NCBI GenBank assembly: GCA_964035545.1
Contig: OZ037767.1
Location: forward strand, 2,860,680-2,924,679
From: Bugula neritina
Taxonomy: Eukaryota > Bryozoa > Gymnolaemata > Cheilostomatida > Bugulidae
Reading direction: 5' to 3'
DNA length: 64,000 nt
The notes under the pieces were generated by a model. It was given only the letters and a program-made list of their open reading frames with translations. It did not search any database and was not told the DNA's origin. Made by a program: the position numbers and the translations under genes. Shown here one piece after another: positions 44,163-56,600 of the stretch (the stretch's first letter is position 1; each line of letters begins with the position of its first letter).

Positions 44163-47100
44163 TCAATACTGCCAACTTTGCGAGTCTGTGCCTTGCGAGT
44201 TGGAATATTGTGCTGCAAATGGTGACATATTGAAGTTAGTACTCGTAGTGTAAGATAACGGTTGGCTATGTGAGCCAAACTGAAGCGCAGATTCCCGAGT
44301 AGGTAACTGTGAACTGAAGTAAGCGTCTGAATTAACAGATCTTTGATCCAATGACCGACTAACAGTACAGTCCTGGTGCATAGCTTCGGCGTGAGAAGTT
44401 TCCTGAGTGTATGCTGGGACAGACTTATCTGTGGCTAGCACATAACTATTGGACTCCAACATAGATGAATTTATAGTCCGAAGGGAACTGTCCAGCTTGC
44501 TGGGCTGTAGAATAGGTTTCACTGCTGAGCTAGAAGTATGGTGAGTAGTAGTTAGAAGTAATCTAGAAGAGTTACCACCAGTAACTTTAGGTGGATATTG
44601 CGGGGACGTGAGCTCACGCTCCACCCCAACATTAGACCTAGAACTAGATAGCCAACTGCTGCTCTGGTCAATGGAGCTTCTCAACTGACCGTTGCCTGGC
44701 CAGCCGAAGTTGGTGGGAGACTTGAGCATGCTGCTGTAAAAGTTCTGCTTGGTTATTAGAGACGAGAGCTGAGAGTTTTGCTGCTCTATCTCCTTCTGCT
44801 GCTTTTCAAGCTGCTGCTTCAACTCTATGAGCTGCTTGTTCTGCTTGTCTACAGTCTGAAAATACTTCAGCAGTTTAATATCTCAATTTCACTATATAAT
44901 ATACATAGGTATATATGATCTTTTATTAGCTCTATATAATATCTATATATAATACCTATATATAATATCTTTATATACTATCAAATTAGTTATATATAAT
45001 GTTTTACACAATATATAAATATCTTCTTCTTTTAATTTATAATATCTATAATCTGACATAACATCTTAGTCAATAATGATATTTGTAATATCAATGCTTA
45101 GTAATTATATTTAAAAGCTAGAGTTCCAGACCAGTGAAGTTGGCAAATATTGAAATACTAAATTCTAATCAATTGCACCCAAGCATAGTTTAAAATCAAG
45201 CCGATGTCATTCAGAGGTAATAAAATATTGTCTAAACAATAGCAATAATACTAATAACACTAAAAATAAAGTAATATATCATTGCGTAGATGATCATACC
45301 TGTCTTAACTCTACTTCGTCAGCATGGTGTTGAGGTAACGCCCACACAGTAGCCTGGTCTTCATCTGGGCTCTCTTCTCCTTCCTCTACCATTCCTCTCT
45401 GAGATCTCCAATACTTTACTAAACCTAACATAGAGTTCACACACTGAACTTGCTAGAGAGAGGACATGAATTACACATACATATTAGGCTCGATCTAATA
45501 TTATATAACATGCTTATATATTACAGTTATGGTGCTAGTTATGGTAAAACTAATTCTTGATAACTCACCCTGCACTAAGCTGATGATGAAGTTAGAAACT
45601 TACATGTAGATATTCTTCATACATGCACTATATTCAATGAACAATGCACCCACATACCGTGCTCTTGCATTCCAAGTACTCCGCCATTTTTTCTCATTTT
45701 CTTTGTAACTTTTGAGATGGTGGCAGCGCTTGAACCCGTAACCATAGCAATAAATTTGTAACAGTTGGTTTTAGCACCAGCTAAAAGAGAACAAACAGTT
45801 CAAAGCATATAACTGTATACAAACTAAACTCAACACTGATTAATATGCGAGTAAATAATAAAATTAGCATCAAATATAACACATTTGATACAACCTCAGC
45901 CATCGCATACAGACCTAAATTTATAAGACGTTTATATAACACAAGTAAGCTGCAGATACTGAAAATTAGGCTGCCAGAAGAACACTACATTTGTAAATCA
46001 AATGTTTGACCTTGACACAGCGGAGTACAAACTCACCACTGGGTGTGAGCAGCTCAGCAATAGCCTGCTGTAACCCTCGCCTGCTCTCCTGAGAGAGCTG
46101 ACGCCATTTGACTACTCGGTTCAGGTGCGTTCTGGTGATCCTGGTGCACCTATCCCGGCAGCACTGGTGTTTCCACAACTGAGTCACAGGGAGGAGTTTG
46201 ACATCAGTTTGACCTCCAACACGAGTTCTCCTCTGCCGACATATTACCAAAGCGGTGACATCAACAGCAGTCACTTTACACAGCAAATCTTTTTAGTTAC
46301 AAAAAAGACTTTAATTTTTTAATATTCAAGTGTTTCAAATCTAGCGCAAAAGAGAAGGCAACTTTCATACATTAAAATGACGCTAATAGCCAATTATTAG
46401 GTGTCATTCAACTAGTAAAATAGAAAAGAAATCTGTGTAAAATGCGGTTCACATCGGTCTGAAATCAGTTTGTGGTGTTGAGGAACGCATTACAATGTGG
46501 TTTATGCTAATCCCGCTTTATTTTGTGTCCTAAAAATTAGCTTTTGAGTAATTAGATTACTTTCATCATGATTCCAGTCTGTAGAAGTGAATAAAACTAA
46601 AACAAATTATATATTATACCTTTTTTTAACACTATTTTCTTATATAAAAATATTGAAAATTTCATTTAATATAAATAACACCTGTTCTGTGAGTAGACGT
46701 TTATGCAGAAAATTATTCGAGTAATGAAGTAATTTCTGAACTGTGTGTTCACACAGGTTCAGATTATTCTTCAGCTTTTCCCTCTCCTTCAGCACAAAGT
46801 CTTCATACAGCTGGCTTCTCTTCTTGCCATTACCAAGGCCCACTTTCCTACATAAATAAGGGACCCTAGATACAAGTAATAGGTAGAAAGAGTGTACAAA
46901 CTTTATTTAATGATGTAGATTAAGAGTCAAATCTCGGGAAAGAAGAAAGAATAAAACAAGAGAACAAATTGATTAAACATAAATAATCATAGGGCTGATG
47001 CGATATAAACGAGACTCATATATTCTGCTCATCAAATTTATGTTCATGTTTCATACTAGCATTCCGTAGATTTCTAATTAAAACAGGTAGCAAGGTTAGA

Positions 47101-48897
47101 GAGCTACCTGGTTTTTACCCCAGCAGGCAAATTATCTACTTTGAGCTGCCGCAAGTCATCAGCTTTCTTCGAGACATTTACGATAACCTTGACCTCCTCA
47201 CAGAGTTTAGCAAAGTCAAGAGACTTCAGATAGTTAGTCATGCAGTGACATTGGTTTGACGGGTTGTGGCAGGTGAGTTGTGCAGCTGTGAATACAATAT
47301 GGTGACAGCTTGCTAACAACTTATACGAAAAAAATTATGATTGCGTTGAAAAAACTTAAACATTAAGGTTTTAGGCACATGAATTTTATTAAGTATTATA
47401 CAGCTACACCACTTTATGCGCGAATTGAGATTTCTGTTAAAAACATTTAAAGTAGAGAAATCAATGCACTAGGATACACATAACTATATATAGAATTCAA
47501 AATACAATGTAAGGCAATACCCTAATCAAGTAACTTCAAAACAAGAGAACATAATAAATTTGTTTAGACTGATTTGCAACAAACCTTCAGGAGTTTTCGT
47601 CAAAGTGACAACAGATTTTGTAAACTCTATAATTTCTCTTTCAGCTGCTGAATGACACCTGCCATTGGTGTCACCTTTACTGTTAGCAGTTGACTCCTCA
47701 GCAGGTGCTCTGCCAACAAGCTTGGCCTGATCATGCTGTGTACCTAGAAACAAGGATAAAGTGTAGCAGAGGAATGCAGTTGGAAGAGAGAAACTAGAAA
47801 CTCCAAGCGACTAACACATACCATCAGTCTACTGCAAAAAACTCTGCATTAGGGACAAATTTACATTGCATTAAATTTAACTGCCATGGTTGTTTTGGGA
47901 ATTCAACTTTAGATGAAAGGGGAGAAGATCTTAACATCAAATGGAAAAATGGATTTAAGTAATTTCAAGTTTGTGCAGGTTTTGAAAGAAAAAATCTGAA
48001 GCTAAGAGTAGAATGACAGTGTGATGCATCTGCAAAATAAGTAGCCAAACATTTGTTAAATGGAAACCAAATATACAAAAGTAAAGAAGAATAAATAAAT
48101 AACTTCACACTATTTTCAATTCCATACAACTCACAAAAGACCGTATCTGAATCAAAGAAATACCTTTTGACACTCTCAGGGTGAAGAAATGTAAATATGA
48201 TTGTAGCAAGTGAGCAAATGACTTGTTCTAGAACAAAGGAAGAACGTAGTCGTATCTCACTTATGAGTATGAATGGCACTCACCACAGGGGCGACACAGA
48301 ACAAGATGGCTACCACTTTGAGAATATCTTATACTCGGATACACAACATTAACACTCTTTCTCGTGCCACGGTACCGGCTGTCCAGAAATGTTGAGCTGC
48401 ATTTCTCACAAGAAAATAACGAGCCTACAACCAAGATAGCAGTTGGTGTGCAATAATAACATAGCATGATTATAAATTGATAATAAAAATGAAAGAAAAA
48501 CTTTTAGCTTTAATTCTGTCTAATATAATTACTAATTAGATGTAGTTTTTATCTAATATCTGCTTTTATTCTGTCTAATATAATTAGATATATAGCATAA
48601 CACTTAGAGTGTAAATTGCTTCAGTAAATACCACACAGATGTGCAAAAAATGAATGCTCCATTTTAAATTATTTTTCTAGATGAACTATGGAGCGATTAA
48701 CAATATTCTTACATTAATAAATGCCATCAACCAAACAACAAAAAACAGACTCACATACCATCACTTAGAACATCACCATATACAATCGAGTCTTCACTTC
48801 CAGTGTTTTTCTTCTGTACACTTGATAACCTCCTCCTAACAGATGGGGGAGGACTGAATCGAACAGGTTTGTTGCGTGAACGTTTACTTCTTTCCAT
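44163..48897 (-). CDS. Unrecognised nine-exon gene: Cys-pair motif, HTH-like segment, Gln-rich coiled coil (647 aa)
   Basis: Exons 48759-48897, 48284-48424, 47585-47743, 47108-47285, 46682-46847, 46037-46232, 45658-45780, 45300-45448 and 44163-44855 join in phase to 647 residues. I do not recognise the family. The N-terminus is basic (MERSKRSRNKPVRFSPPPS). Residues 52-93 form C-x2-C-x34-C-x2-C, possibly a zinc ribbon. CHNPSNQCHC follows at the start of exon 4. Around 336-358, FIAMVTGSSAATISKVTKKM looks like a helix-turn-helix. Residues 421-455 are a Gln/Glu/Lys heptad coiled coil, and the last 190 residues are Ser/Thr-rich and disordered. Exon 6 and exon 8 acceptors were chosen to keep phase and are the least sure joins. 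A nuclear or scaffold role is a guess. ATTAAA near 44075 could be its poly(A) signal. Confidence 0.72.
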
Positions 48898-48949
48898 CAA
48901 CTGCAAAGTTATTTAGAAAATAATCACCCCAAAAACCAGCAGTCAAAAA

Positions 48950-49650
48950 TAATAATTATACAACATCATTGATTATTCATGGAATTTTATAAATTTATAA
49001 TTATCTGAGACTAAGTAAATGTAAGTCTTAATCTAGTATAAATCTTAGTTTTACTCGTAGTCTATTAACTAGCACTATGACTGTAACTGCAATTGCATGA
49101 ATACAAGAATGAGTATCAGTATGACATCGACTGAAAGTCAATGACTGACTATCACTGTGACTATGAGACTTTGACTATGAGTATTAGTATGACAGTGACT
49201 ATCATTATGAGATTGAGCATGACTATGAGTATAACTGCAACATCAACTATCACTGTCAGTAGCACTAGATCACAGCATCAGCATGAGCATCAGACTCACT
49301 CTCAGAGTCAGTATTACTATGATTTTCACCGGAGTCTATCACTATTAGTGAGTCACTAATACCATAATAGTACTACTAGTAGTAATACTACCCATATCAC
49401 TATCAGTATGAGCATCACTGATCAGCGATCTTTAAGTTTATGTCTAAAGACTAATGTAAATCAAAATGACTAATACTAATAGGCTACAGTAACACCAATA
49501 GTAATACTAAAAAATAATAAACTTAAAGCTTTAGCTATAGAGTAATTTTACTGGTACTTAACTTACAGTTAGTGTTACACTGATCTCACTTTGACAGTTT
49601 GACTTTAATTTTCATTTTGCTTGAATTTAAAATCAAATTCAAAATTAATG
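48950..49650. repeat. Degenerate low-complexity island (ACTATGAGTATGA / CTAATAGTAATA type)
   Basis: About 600-700 bases of loosely periodic words such as actatgagtat, gactatcactg and taatactaatag, with no fixed unit. Similar islands occur at about 14660-15070, 17090-17530, 39390-40160, 40900-41220 and 55440-56110. The BEL element is inserted at the right edge of this one. Confidence 0.55.
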
Positions 49651-49739
49651 AGAGTATTACTCACTGTGTAGCAGTTTTGTTAGGTCTGCTAGTAACCGCA
49701 AGCTTATCAGAGTAGGTTTAGGAATTCAACTGATGTCTT

Positions 49740-51212
49740 GTGAGTGTAGTTATTAGTATTTTATTCCAACTTATAACACTTTTGCTCACGAAGCTACACC
49801 GCAATGAAAATAAGACCTGGTGTGTTAAACCATGTTCCGCAGAGAGTCTCCATGAAGCTGAGACGAGAATTATCTCAGCCGTCCAGCAGAGCCACTACAA
49901 AGAGGACTACAGTACAGTAAAACAAGGACAGCAATTGTCAAAATCTAAACCTCTTGCTAAACTTAACCCATTCATTGATGGAGCCGGGATTATGCGTGTA
50001 GGTGGGAGGTTGCAGAGATCACAGGTGCTCAGCTATGAAGAGAAGCACCCCATAATTCTCCCTCGTGATGCACATGTAACGTCTCTAATAGTCCGGCACT
50101 ATCACAACAGCATTTATCACCTAGGGAGAACATCTACACTAAATGCAATTAGAACTGCAGGGTACTGGATCGTCGGAGCCACAAGACTTGTGAAGTCTAT
50201 GTTGAGCAAATGCGTCACCTGCAACAGGCTGCGTGGCAAGCCTATTACCCAAATCATGTCAATGCTACCCACAGAAAGACTAAATCCACAACCACCATTT
50301 ACAAATATAGGCATAGACTGCTTCGGACCCTTTACCGTTAAAGACAGGCGGTCAGAAGTAAAAAGATGGGGCCTCCTTGTCACGTGCATGTACTTCCGAG
50401 CTGTGCATATAGAGTTGTTGCCGGATATGACAACAGATTCATTTCTGAACGCTTTAAGAACACTGATCTGCATCAGAGGAGCAATAAATATGATTTACTG
50501 TGACAGAGGGACCAACTTTGTTGGAGCCGACAACGAGCTCACAAGAGAACTCCATGCGATGGACCAAGGGTCATCTGCACTAACAACATTTTTAAAGGAA
50601 AATCGAATCACCTTCCAGTTCAACGCGCCACATTCGAGCCATGCTGGGGGTGTTTGGGAACGCCAAATTCGTAGTGTACGATCTGTACTGGAAGGTATGA
50701 AATTTACAGGTAAGTACAACAGGCTGGATACACCGGGGCTCCGTACTGCCTTCTATGAGGCAATGGCTACGGTCAATAGCCGACCATTGGCGATAAACAG
50801 CTTGAATGACCCTGAGGCACCTATACTCACTCCAAATCATCTACTGACATCAAAATCAAGACAGATAGGACCCCCACCAGGAAAATTTGAGACCACGGAG
50901 ATCTATGGAAGAAAAATGTGGAGAAAGGCTCAACAGTTTGCTGAAGAATTCTGGAGACTATGGAAAGTTGAATACATGCAGCAGATTACAAAGCGACAAA
51001 GGTGGGAGAACCAAACACGTGATGTTCATACAGGAGATCTAGTCATGCTTATAGAAGAGAACGTATTGCGAAATGAATGGCCCTATGGATTGGTCAAGGA
51101 AACGTTGAAAAGTGCTGATGGCAGGGTCAGAAGAGTGAAAGTAAAGACTAACACTGGGACAACACTAGAGCGTCCGATACAGAAGCTAGTGCTGCTACAG
51201 GAGCAAGAGTAG
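49740..51212 (+). pseudogene. BEL/Pao pol fragment: integrase plus C-terminal DUF5641-like domain
   Basis: A 490-codon open frame without an ATG at its border (it opens on GTG). Family similarity starts around 49845. Order: RVGGRLQ region; zinc-binding HHCC (HYHNSIYH ... CVTC); the catalytic core with Asp in IDCFGPF, Asp in YCDRGTNFVGA and Glu in GGVWERQIRSV; then PRPLAINSLNDPEAPILTP-type and GDLVMLIEENVLRNEWPYG segments of the C-terminal domain. The D,D,E triad is complete and no stop interrupts it, but the protein lacks everything upstream in pol, so the element is non-autonomous. No spliced leader or promoter is evident. Confidence 0.85.
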
Positions 51213-51403
51213 TTATAGTAGCTAGCGACATCCAACTGCCGCTGTATGAGGATTACAGTGCATAGTTATAATATCCATATTTTATAATAGCCATTATAAA
51301 GTTTCATGTCATTTTTATAAAAAAAAAAATAAAATAAAATAAATAAATAAAAGCTAAAATAAAATTGTAAACTCTCTTAATTTTTGTAAAATTAAGGTGG
51401 GAG

Positions 51404-51754
51404 TGTAGCAGTAGCTGGCAGCATGTTTACATGCACACTGTGTGTATGCGTGTTTCCTAGTCCATCGTCATAGCATATTAATAGCCCCTAAACAAAACAA
51501 TAAATTTCTACAACTGCGCAACAAAAGCCACAATCAATGAATCAAGTGTATTGCAAAAGTCTAAGACAACAAATCTGCCAGAATATTTCTGTTCCCTTAT
51601 TTGGAATTACTTGGGGCTGGTGGTGCAATTTGGGTGACCAATGGGATCTGGAACACATCATTTTGTTTAGGGGCTATTAATATGCTATGACGATGGACTA
51701 GGAAACACGCATACACACAGTGTGCATGTAAACATGCTGCCAGCTACTGCTACA
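51404..51754 (+). repeat. 3' LTR (351 bp) with 94-bp perfect inverted terminal arms
   Basis: Starts TGTAGCAGTAGC right after the polypurine tract and ends GCTACTGCTACA at the target duplication. The first 94 bases (51404-51497) are an exact reverse complement of the last 94 (51661-51754), around a 163-base centre. Ordinary LTRs have inverted ends of only a few bases. Confidence 0.8.
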
Positions 51755-51759
51755 CACTG

Positions 51760-52835
51760 TGACTGTGAGTCTCAGTCTGTTAGTTGTCAAATTGGACTTG
51801 GCAACTTGCAAAGTTTTAGCTTTACTCAAAAAGATTCAGCACGGCCACTGGCACTAGGCACTAGGCATTTCAAATTCTCTGTCTTTGCTCAGACCCCAGC
51901 ACTAGCAGCACCTACTAATACTTTATACTATCAAAGGGTTAAACTTAAATCACTCAAAGGGTTAATAAATCACTCTGCCTACTATCATCAATTAAACCAG
52001 CAAAAATTGTTATCGTTATTTTTGAGAAACAGTGTGAGTGTGAATATCATACTTAATAATTTTAATAACCTTGCGGGGAAACTCAGTCCTACATCTAAAT
52101 CATTATCATTATGACTAGTCGAGGATACTGAGAGACGAGTGCTAAAGTTTTTCACAAATGGCTTAATTTGAGTCGATAACGCCGTTTAAAAGCTTGTAAG
52201 GACAACTCTGAATATACCCTTTATACATACAAATTGATAATAATATGGTTGAGTATACGCCATAGGGTCTACAAATCTATATATAATTATTAACTATAAT
52301 TTGCTAGTTTCTGTTGAATTTATCAGCTATTCGGTCACTAATAAAGTTAGCTTACAAAGATTTTTCTTATCAGTTTATATTTGTAGCTTACGTTAAGTTT
52401 CTATAGTTTTGATGGCTGACACTTTAAAACAAAAAAGTGACAGCTATAGCAACCTGCCAACACTTACAATCACTAAACCTGAGTCAATTTTTATTACTAT
52501 TTCTGAGCAAGGAGAACATCTGTAATACCTTTGAGGGCATAGGCTACCAAATTCAAATTACTATCAATAGAGTCATTAGACTTAGGAATTATCTGATCAC
52601 TAATTTTTGATTGACCATAGGACATAACTAAAATCGAACTGCACTGCAAAATTATGTATCATAATTGATTATAATTGTATTATAAACAATAAAACAACCT
52701 AAATACAACATTTAAAAAACATTGATTATTAAATTCAAAAATACATCAAAAATTGCATAGAAATAATACCTTATAGCATACTTTTCATAACAAATAAAAA
52801 AGACTTTGAAAAAAAAAAGTTTAATGTATAGTAAA
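51760..52835. other. Intergenic region between the BEL element and the 3' end of MOCS1
   Basis: No gene recognised. The first part is open for 130 codons on the plus strand but begins inside the LTR and looks like chance. Confidence 0.5.
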
Positions 52836-53659
52836 TCAAATCTTAGCGTTATCATAATCAGACTTTCCACCAGTCTTAAACAACAGTTCGATGTCAGAAA
52901 TAATAATGTCATGAGTGATGGCCTTACACATGTCATAGATGGTAAGGGCGGCCAGTGAAACAGCCGTCAAAGCTTCCATTTCCACACCAGTAGAAGACTC
53001 AGTCTTAACCTCACTGTATAAAATAACACTGTGGCTGTCCGCCACAAGGTCAAAATCTACAGACACCTTAGAGAGGTTAATACTGTGACACAGTGGAATT
53101 AGGTTGCTGGTCTTTTTAGCTCCAGTAATCCCAGCAATACGTGCTACAGAGAGCACGTCCCCTTTAGCTAACTGGTTTTCTATAACAAGGTTATATGCTT
53201 GTTTACCAAGATACACACGAGCTGTAGCCTTGGCAATACGCACTGCAGGTAGTTTACCAGACACGTCAACCATATTAGCTTTACCTGCAGAGTCTGTGTG
53301 AGTTAAGGAAGAAGTTCCAGAATATGTGTCACGATTTGATTGGTTAGAAAGTAATGATCCAACATTACTCAGTACAGACGCTATAGACATTTCTGGTGCC
53401 TCGCCAAACCTCTCTCGATACTGATCATTCCAATAATCTCCGGAATATTTACACTCTGCAGATACTATGTCATCAGGTTTAGCTGTGACATCATCAGATT
53501 TAGCTGTGACATCATCAGATTTAGCTGTTAGATGACGCACATGATTAGAGCCATCAAATACATGACTATTATGATTGGAAGAGTTAGACTTGGTAGAATA
53601 AAGTCTGGCAGATGAGAATTGGCGAGTTTTCAACTTGGGCAGATAACTGGATACCCATT
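52836..53659 (-). CDS. MOCS1: MOCS1B: cyclic pyranopterin monophosphate synthase (MoaC), single exon
   Basis: The acceptor TTTTTTAG at 53660 opens a 274-codon exon. The first ~40 residues ([15 protein letters not shown], then [10 protein letters not shown]) look like an internal mitochondrial targeting segment. A linker with three copies of AKSDDVT-like octapeptides follows. The MoaC domain shows [63 protein letters not shown] and a closing GGKS. The active-site Asp and Lys of DMCKA are present. MOCS1B completes pyranopterin formation after the MOCS1A step. The frame is also open upstream of the acceptor (to 53759), so the long ORF start there is not the biological one. Confidence 0.93.
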
Positions 53660-56600
53660 CTAAAAAACATGATGCCAAAAACTCTACGATTTTTACAAGC
53701 TGTACAATTATCATAGAAAAGTAATTTTTATGTTCAAAGATGATTCTGCTCCAATTCATTAAGTTTCCTTCACATTTTAAGTAGAAACCAATTTTGAGAT
53801 ACTAAGTTTCAGTAGTTACAACAATACGAAGCTATGCCCAAAAACACATTTTTTTTCAAATTTAAATTAATTTACTTAGAATTAGTTAAAACCAAATTAC
53901 TAGCACCAAAAACATGTAGCCTATGCAATTTGGTTTGAGTATTTAACTGCATAGAAAGTCTATCATCCCTTTTTTAAGCAATTATGAAACTGTACAATTA
54001 CTTATAGTCATTATTAAAATATCTATGTAAGAATTAAAATCTTTAACATGTAACTCATAAAAGAGAAGGCGCGTTTAAAAGCATTCTAATCGAGCTAATA
54101 ATTTTATTTTGAAATGTATTACATATATTAATATATTCAGCAACAAAGACTTCTATATGTAATTATACCTAAAATAAAATCTACCAAAACACAATTAAAC
54201 AGAAAACAAAATTAATTGAAATTAAAATTTATAAAATTTCAAATGTTTGTCATACATTCGTCGTGTCACCCACCAATTAAACTAATTGATCGGTTTATAC
54301 ATAGTTGAGCTTGTAGTAGAGCAATATTACATGAAACAGAGGTGACAACTCTGAAAAGGTAATTGCAAGTGTCATAAATGATTTATAAACATACATGACC
54401 ACAAAATATTCTTTTCAAAATCTTGCAAAAGACCAAAACACGACTTCATAGTATTGGTTTAAAAGCTTCTAAGTAATAACTGGCAGTGCTTCAAACATAT
54501 TATAAGAAACTTTCAGCTTAGCAAGCACTTTAGAGTCAGAATTTTCAAATTCACTACTTTGCATAGAGTTTTTAATAGAATTTACTTACTCAATAGACTG
54601 CAAGGTTCTGTTGAGCTGATTTTACTATATGACGCGAAATTTGCTAAATAGGTGGGGGGTAAAGTAGGGCCTGGACTTTTCTACAACAATGAAAAAAGAA
54701 ATAGTAATGCTTCTAAAAGGATATGACAAAACGCAGATTATAATGCAGGCTATTTGAACATTGACAATTCTAAGTATTTCACAGTTATATTGTATTTTTA
54801 CAACTCTTATCGAAAATCCTGGAGAAAAAAAAGTTTTGCAGGCTACTAGTAACTTAACTTAATGAAAATCTATTGCGGACAATATATTAAACAGATGCAC
54901 ATAATATATGAAGGCGGGTGAGTTTTAATAACTTTATTACTCACACTTTGGCTATCATGTTGATTTTCAGCATGCAAGATATTTTTCTCTCTCGCTGAGC
55001 TATGATGATTGCTAAAATTCAGCCCTCTACCAATCATTGACTTCAAACTCCATTGTGGCTGTGGAGAAGCATAAACGCGCGTAAGGTGGCGTAGACATCT
55101 TTCACCTGTTGCAAGATGTCATATACGACTTACAATATTTGAATTTAATAAATATATCAGAAAAAGAACTATAAAGCATAGAAACGGTTATAATCACTAC
55201 ACCTTATTCAGTAGTTTATTTACTAGCAAGCATAACTTGCCAAGTCTCATTTTTATGATGAGAGCTAAAGAAACAAACTTGCAATACTACAAAAAGTTTC
55301 AGCTAACACAATACTTTTCAACCCTAAAGACTCATCATTCACTTAAACTTACCACTCATAACTTGAGACTGACTCGGGCTTTTTGTACAACTCCAGGTTA
55401 CTATAAACACATAAATCAGTGGTAGTATCCACCAGAATATAATCAAGCGTACTAGCAATACTAATAGCACTAGTAGAGCTATAACTATGACTAAATCGCA
55501 ATATATTAGTATTATATAATAACTTAGCCTATAAGTATCTTTATGAGTACTTTATCTGTATTAAACGTTCACTTTGACTTTCACTTAGAGTTAGTAATCT
55601 TAATTTTGTTTTTTAAAGCTAATATTACTAGTTTAGCATTTGCACGGCATTATGAGTATTTGATTAAAATTGAGTTATTACTTGAAGATGATAGTCGAGA
55701 GCCATAACTCAAACTGTAACATAAACTGTAAAATTAAACATAAATAGAAGTTGATTATTACGTAAGACTCAACACTAATACTAATAGTTACTAATAGTAA
55801 TAATAATAGACTAGGTCTAATAGTAATACTAATAGTTAATCTTTATCTCATGAGTCAAACTTAATGTTATCATTATGATCATCATCATGATCATCATCAA
55901 GTGATCATCATCATCATCATCCTGATGATGATCTCCTAAAACTTTTACTAAAAGTAAAGCTTAATAATTATAATCATAATGGGCATAACTTAAAAATTTA
56001 AAATGATATATCATTCATGACTAATTGATGTTGATGCTGCACATTTATTGAGTTGTGCTATTACAAAGGCTTTAAAAAGTTTAGCCAACACAATGATCAT
56101 GATAGTGATGGTGAATATCATCGCAACAGTCACTGGGTGTAAAAAGTAATTGTTGAACTCCTTCTGTAGGTGAAAAGAGTTATTGGAAATTCATTTCAGT
56201 ATTTTTACCGAGCATCGACGCGTCAAAACTACAAAAATATTATTTCGCGAACGCGGCTCCAGAGTTATCTTCCTTTAACTGATATGGCTACATCGCTCGC
56301 CCCTGAATATGCATTACAAATTATGCATTTTTTGTGTACTTCTGAACTATTTACATTCATACTGAAGCAGAATAAATGTATTAGCTAACAGCAATAATAC
56401 ATGCTTGTATAAAATATCATCTTTGACCTCAAGAAAAAATGAGATAGCAAAGGTTTGCCAACACAATAGCTATGTTTTAAATTAGCTTTTTAAACTTATA
56501 TACCTTTCCAATCTTACAATAAAGCATATTTCCTGATATTTAGAAAATAGAGAACTAAGCAACTAGTTTAGAAGGCTCCATTAGCAAAACAGGAGGATTA

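Larger units (their letters stand above)
49667..51754 (+). mobile_element. Internally deleted BEL/Pao LTR retrotransposon with 5-bp target duplication
   Basis: CACTG at 49662-49666 and again at 51755-51759 flanks a segment that begins TGTAGCAGT and ends CTGCTACA, the TG...CA ends expected of an LTR element. Inside is only the integrase end of pol; gag, protease, reverse transcriptase and RNase H are absent. A purine-rich AAGGTGGGAG immediately precedes the 3' LTR at 51404, as a polypurine tract should. Resemblance between the left end and the 3' LTR stops after nine bases, so the deletion probably runs from inside the 5' LTR into pol. Confidence 0.8.

Noticed and set aside
49740-49844. N-terminal part of the BEL open frame as genuine pol sequence
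   Set aside because: Hydrophobic stretch with no pol similarity; probably read-through into sequence left by the deletion.
53660-53759. MOCS1B translation starting at the upstream Met of the long open frame
   Set aside because: The stretch lies on the intron side of a strong TTTTTTAG acceptor, and the fusion phase fits only from 53659.
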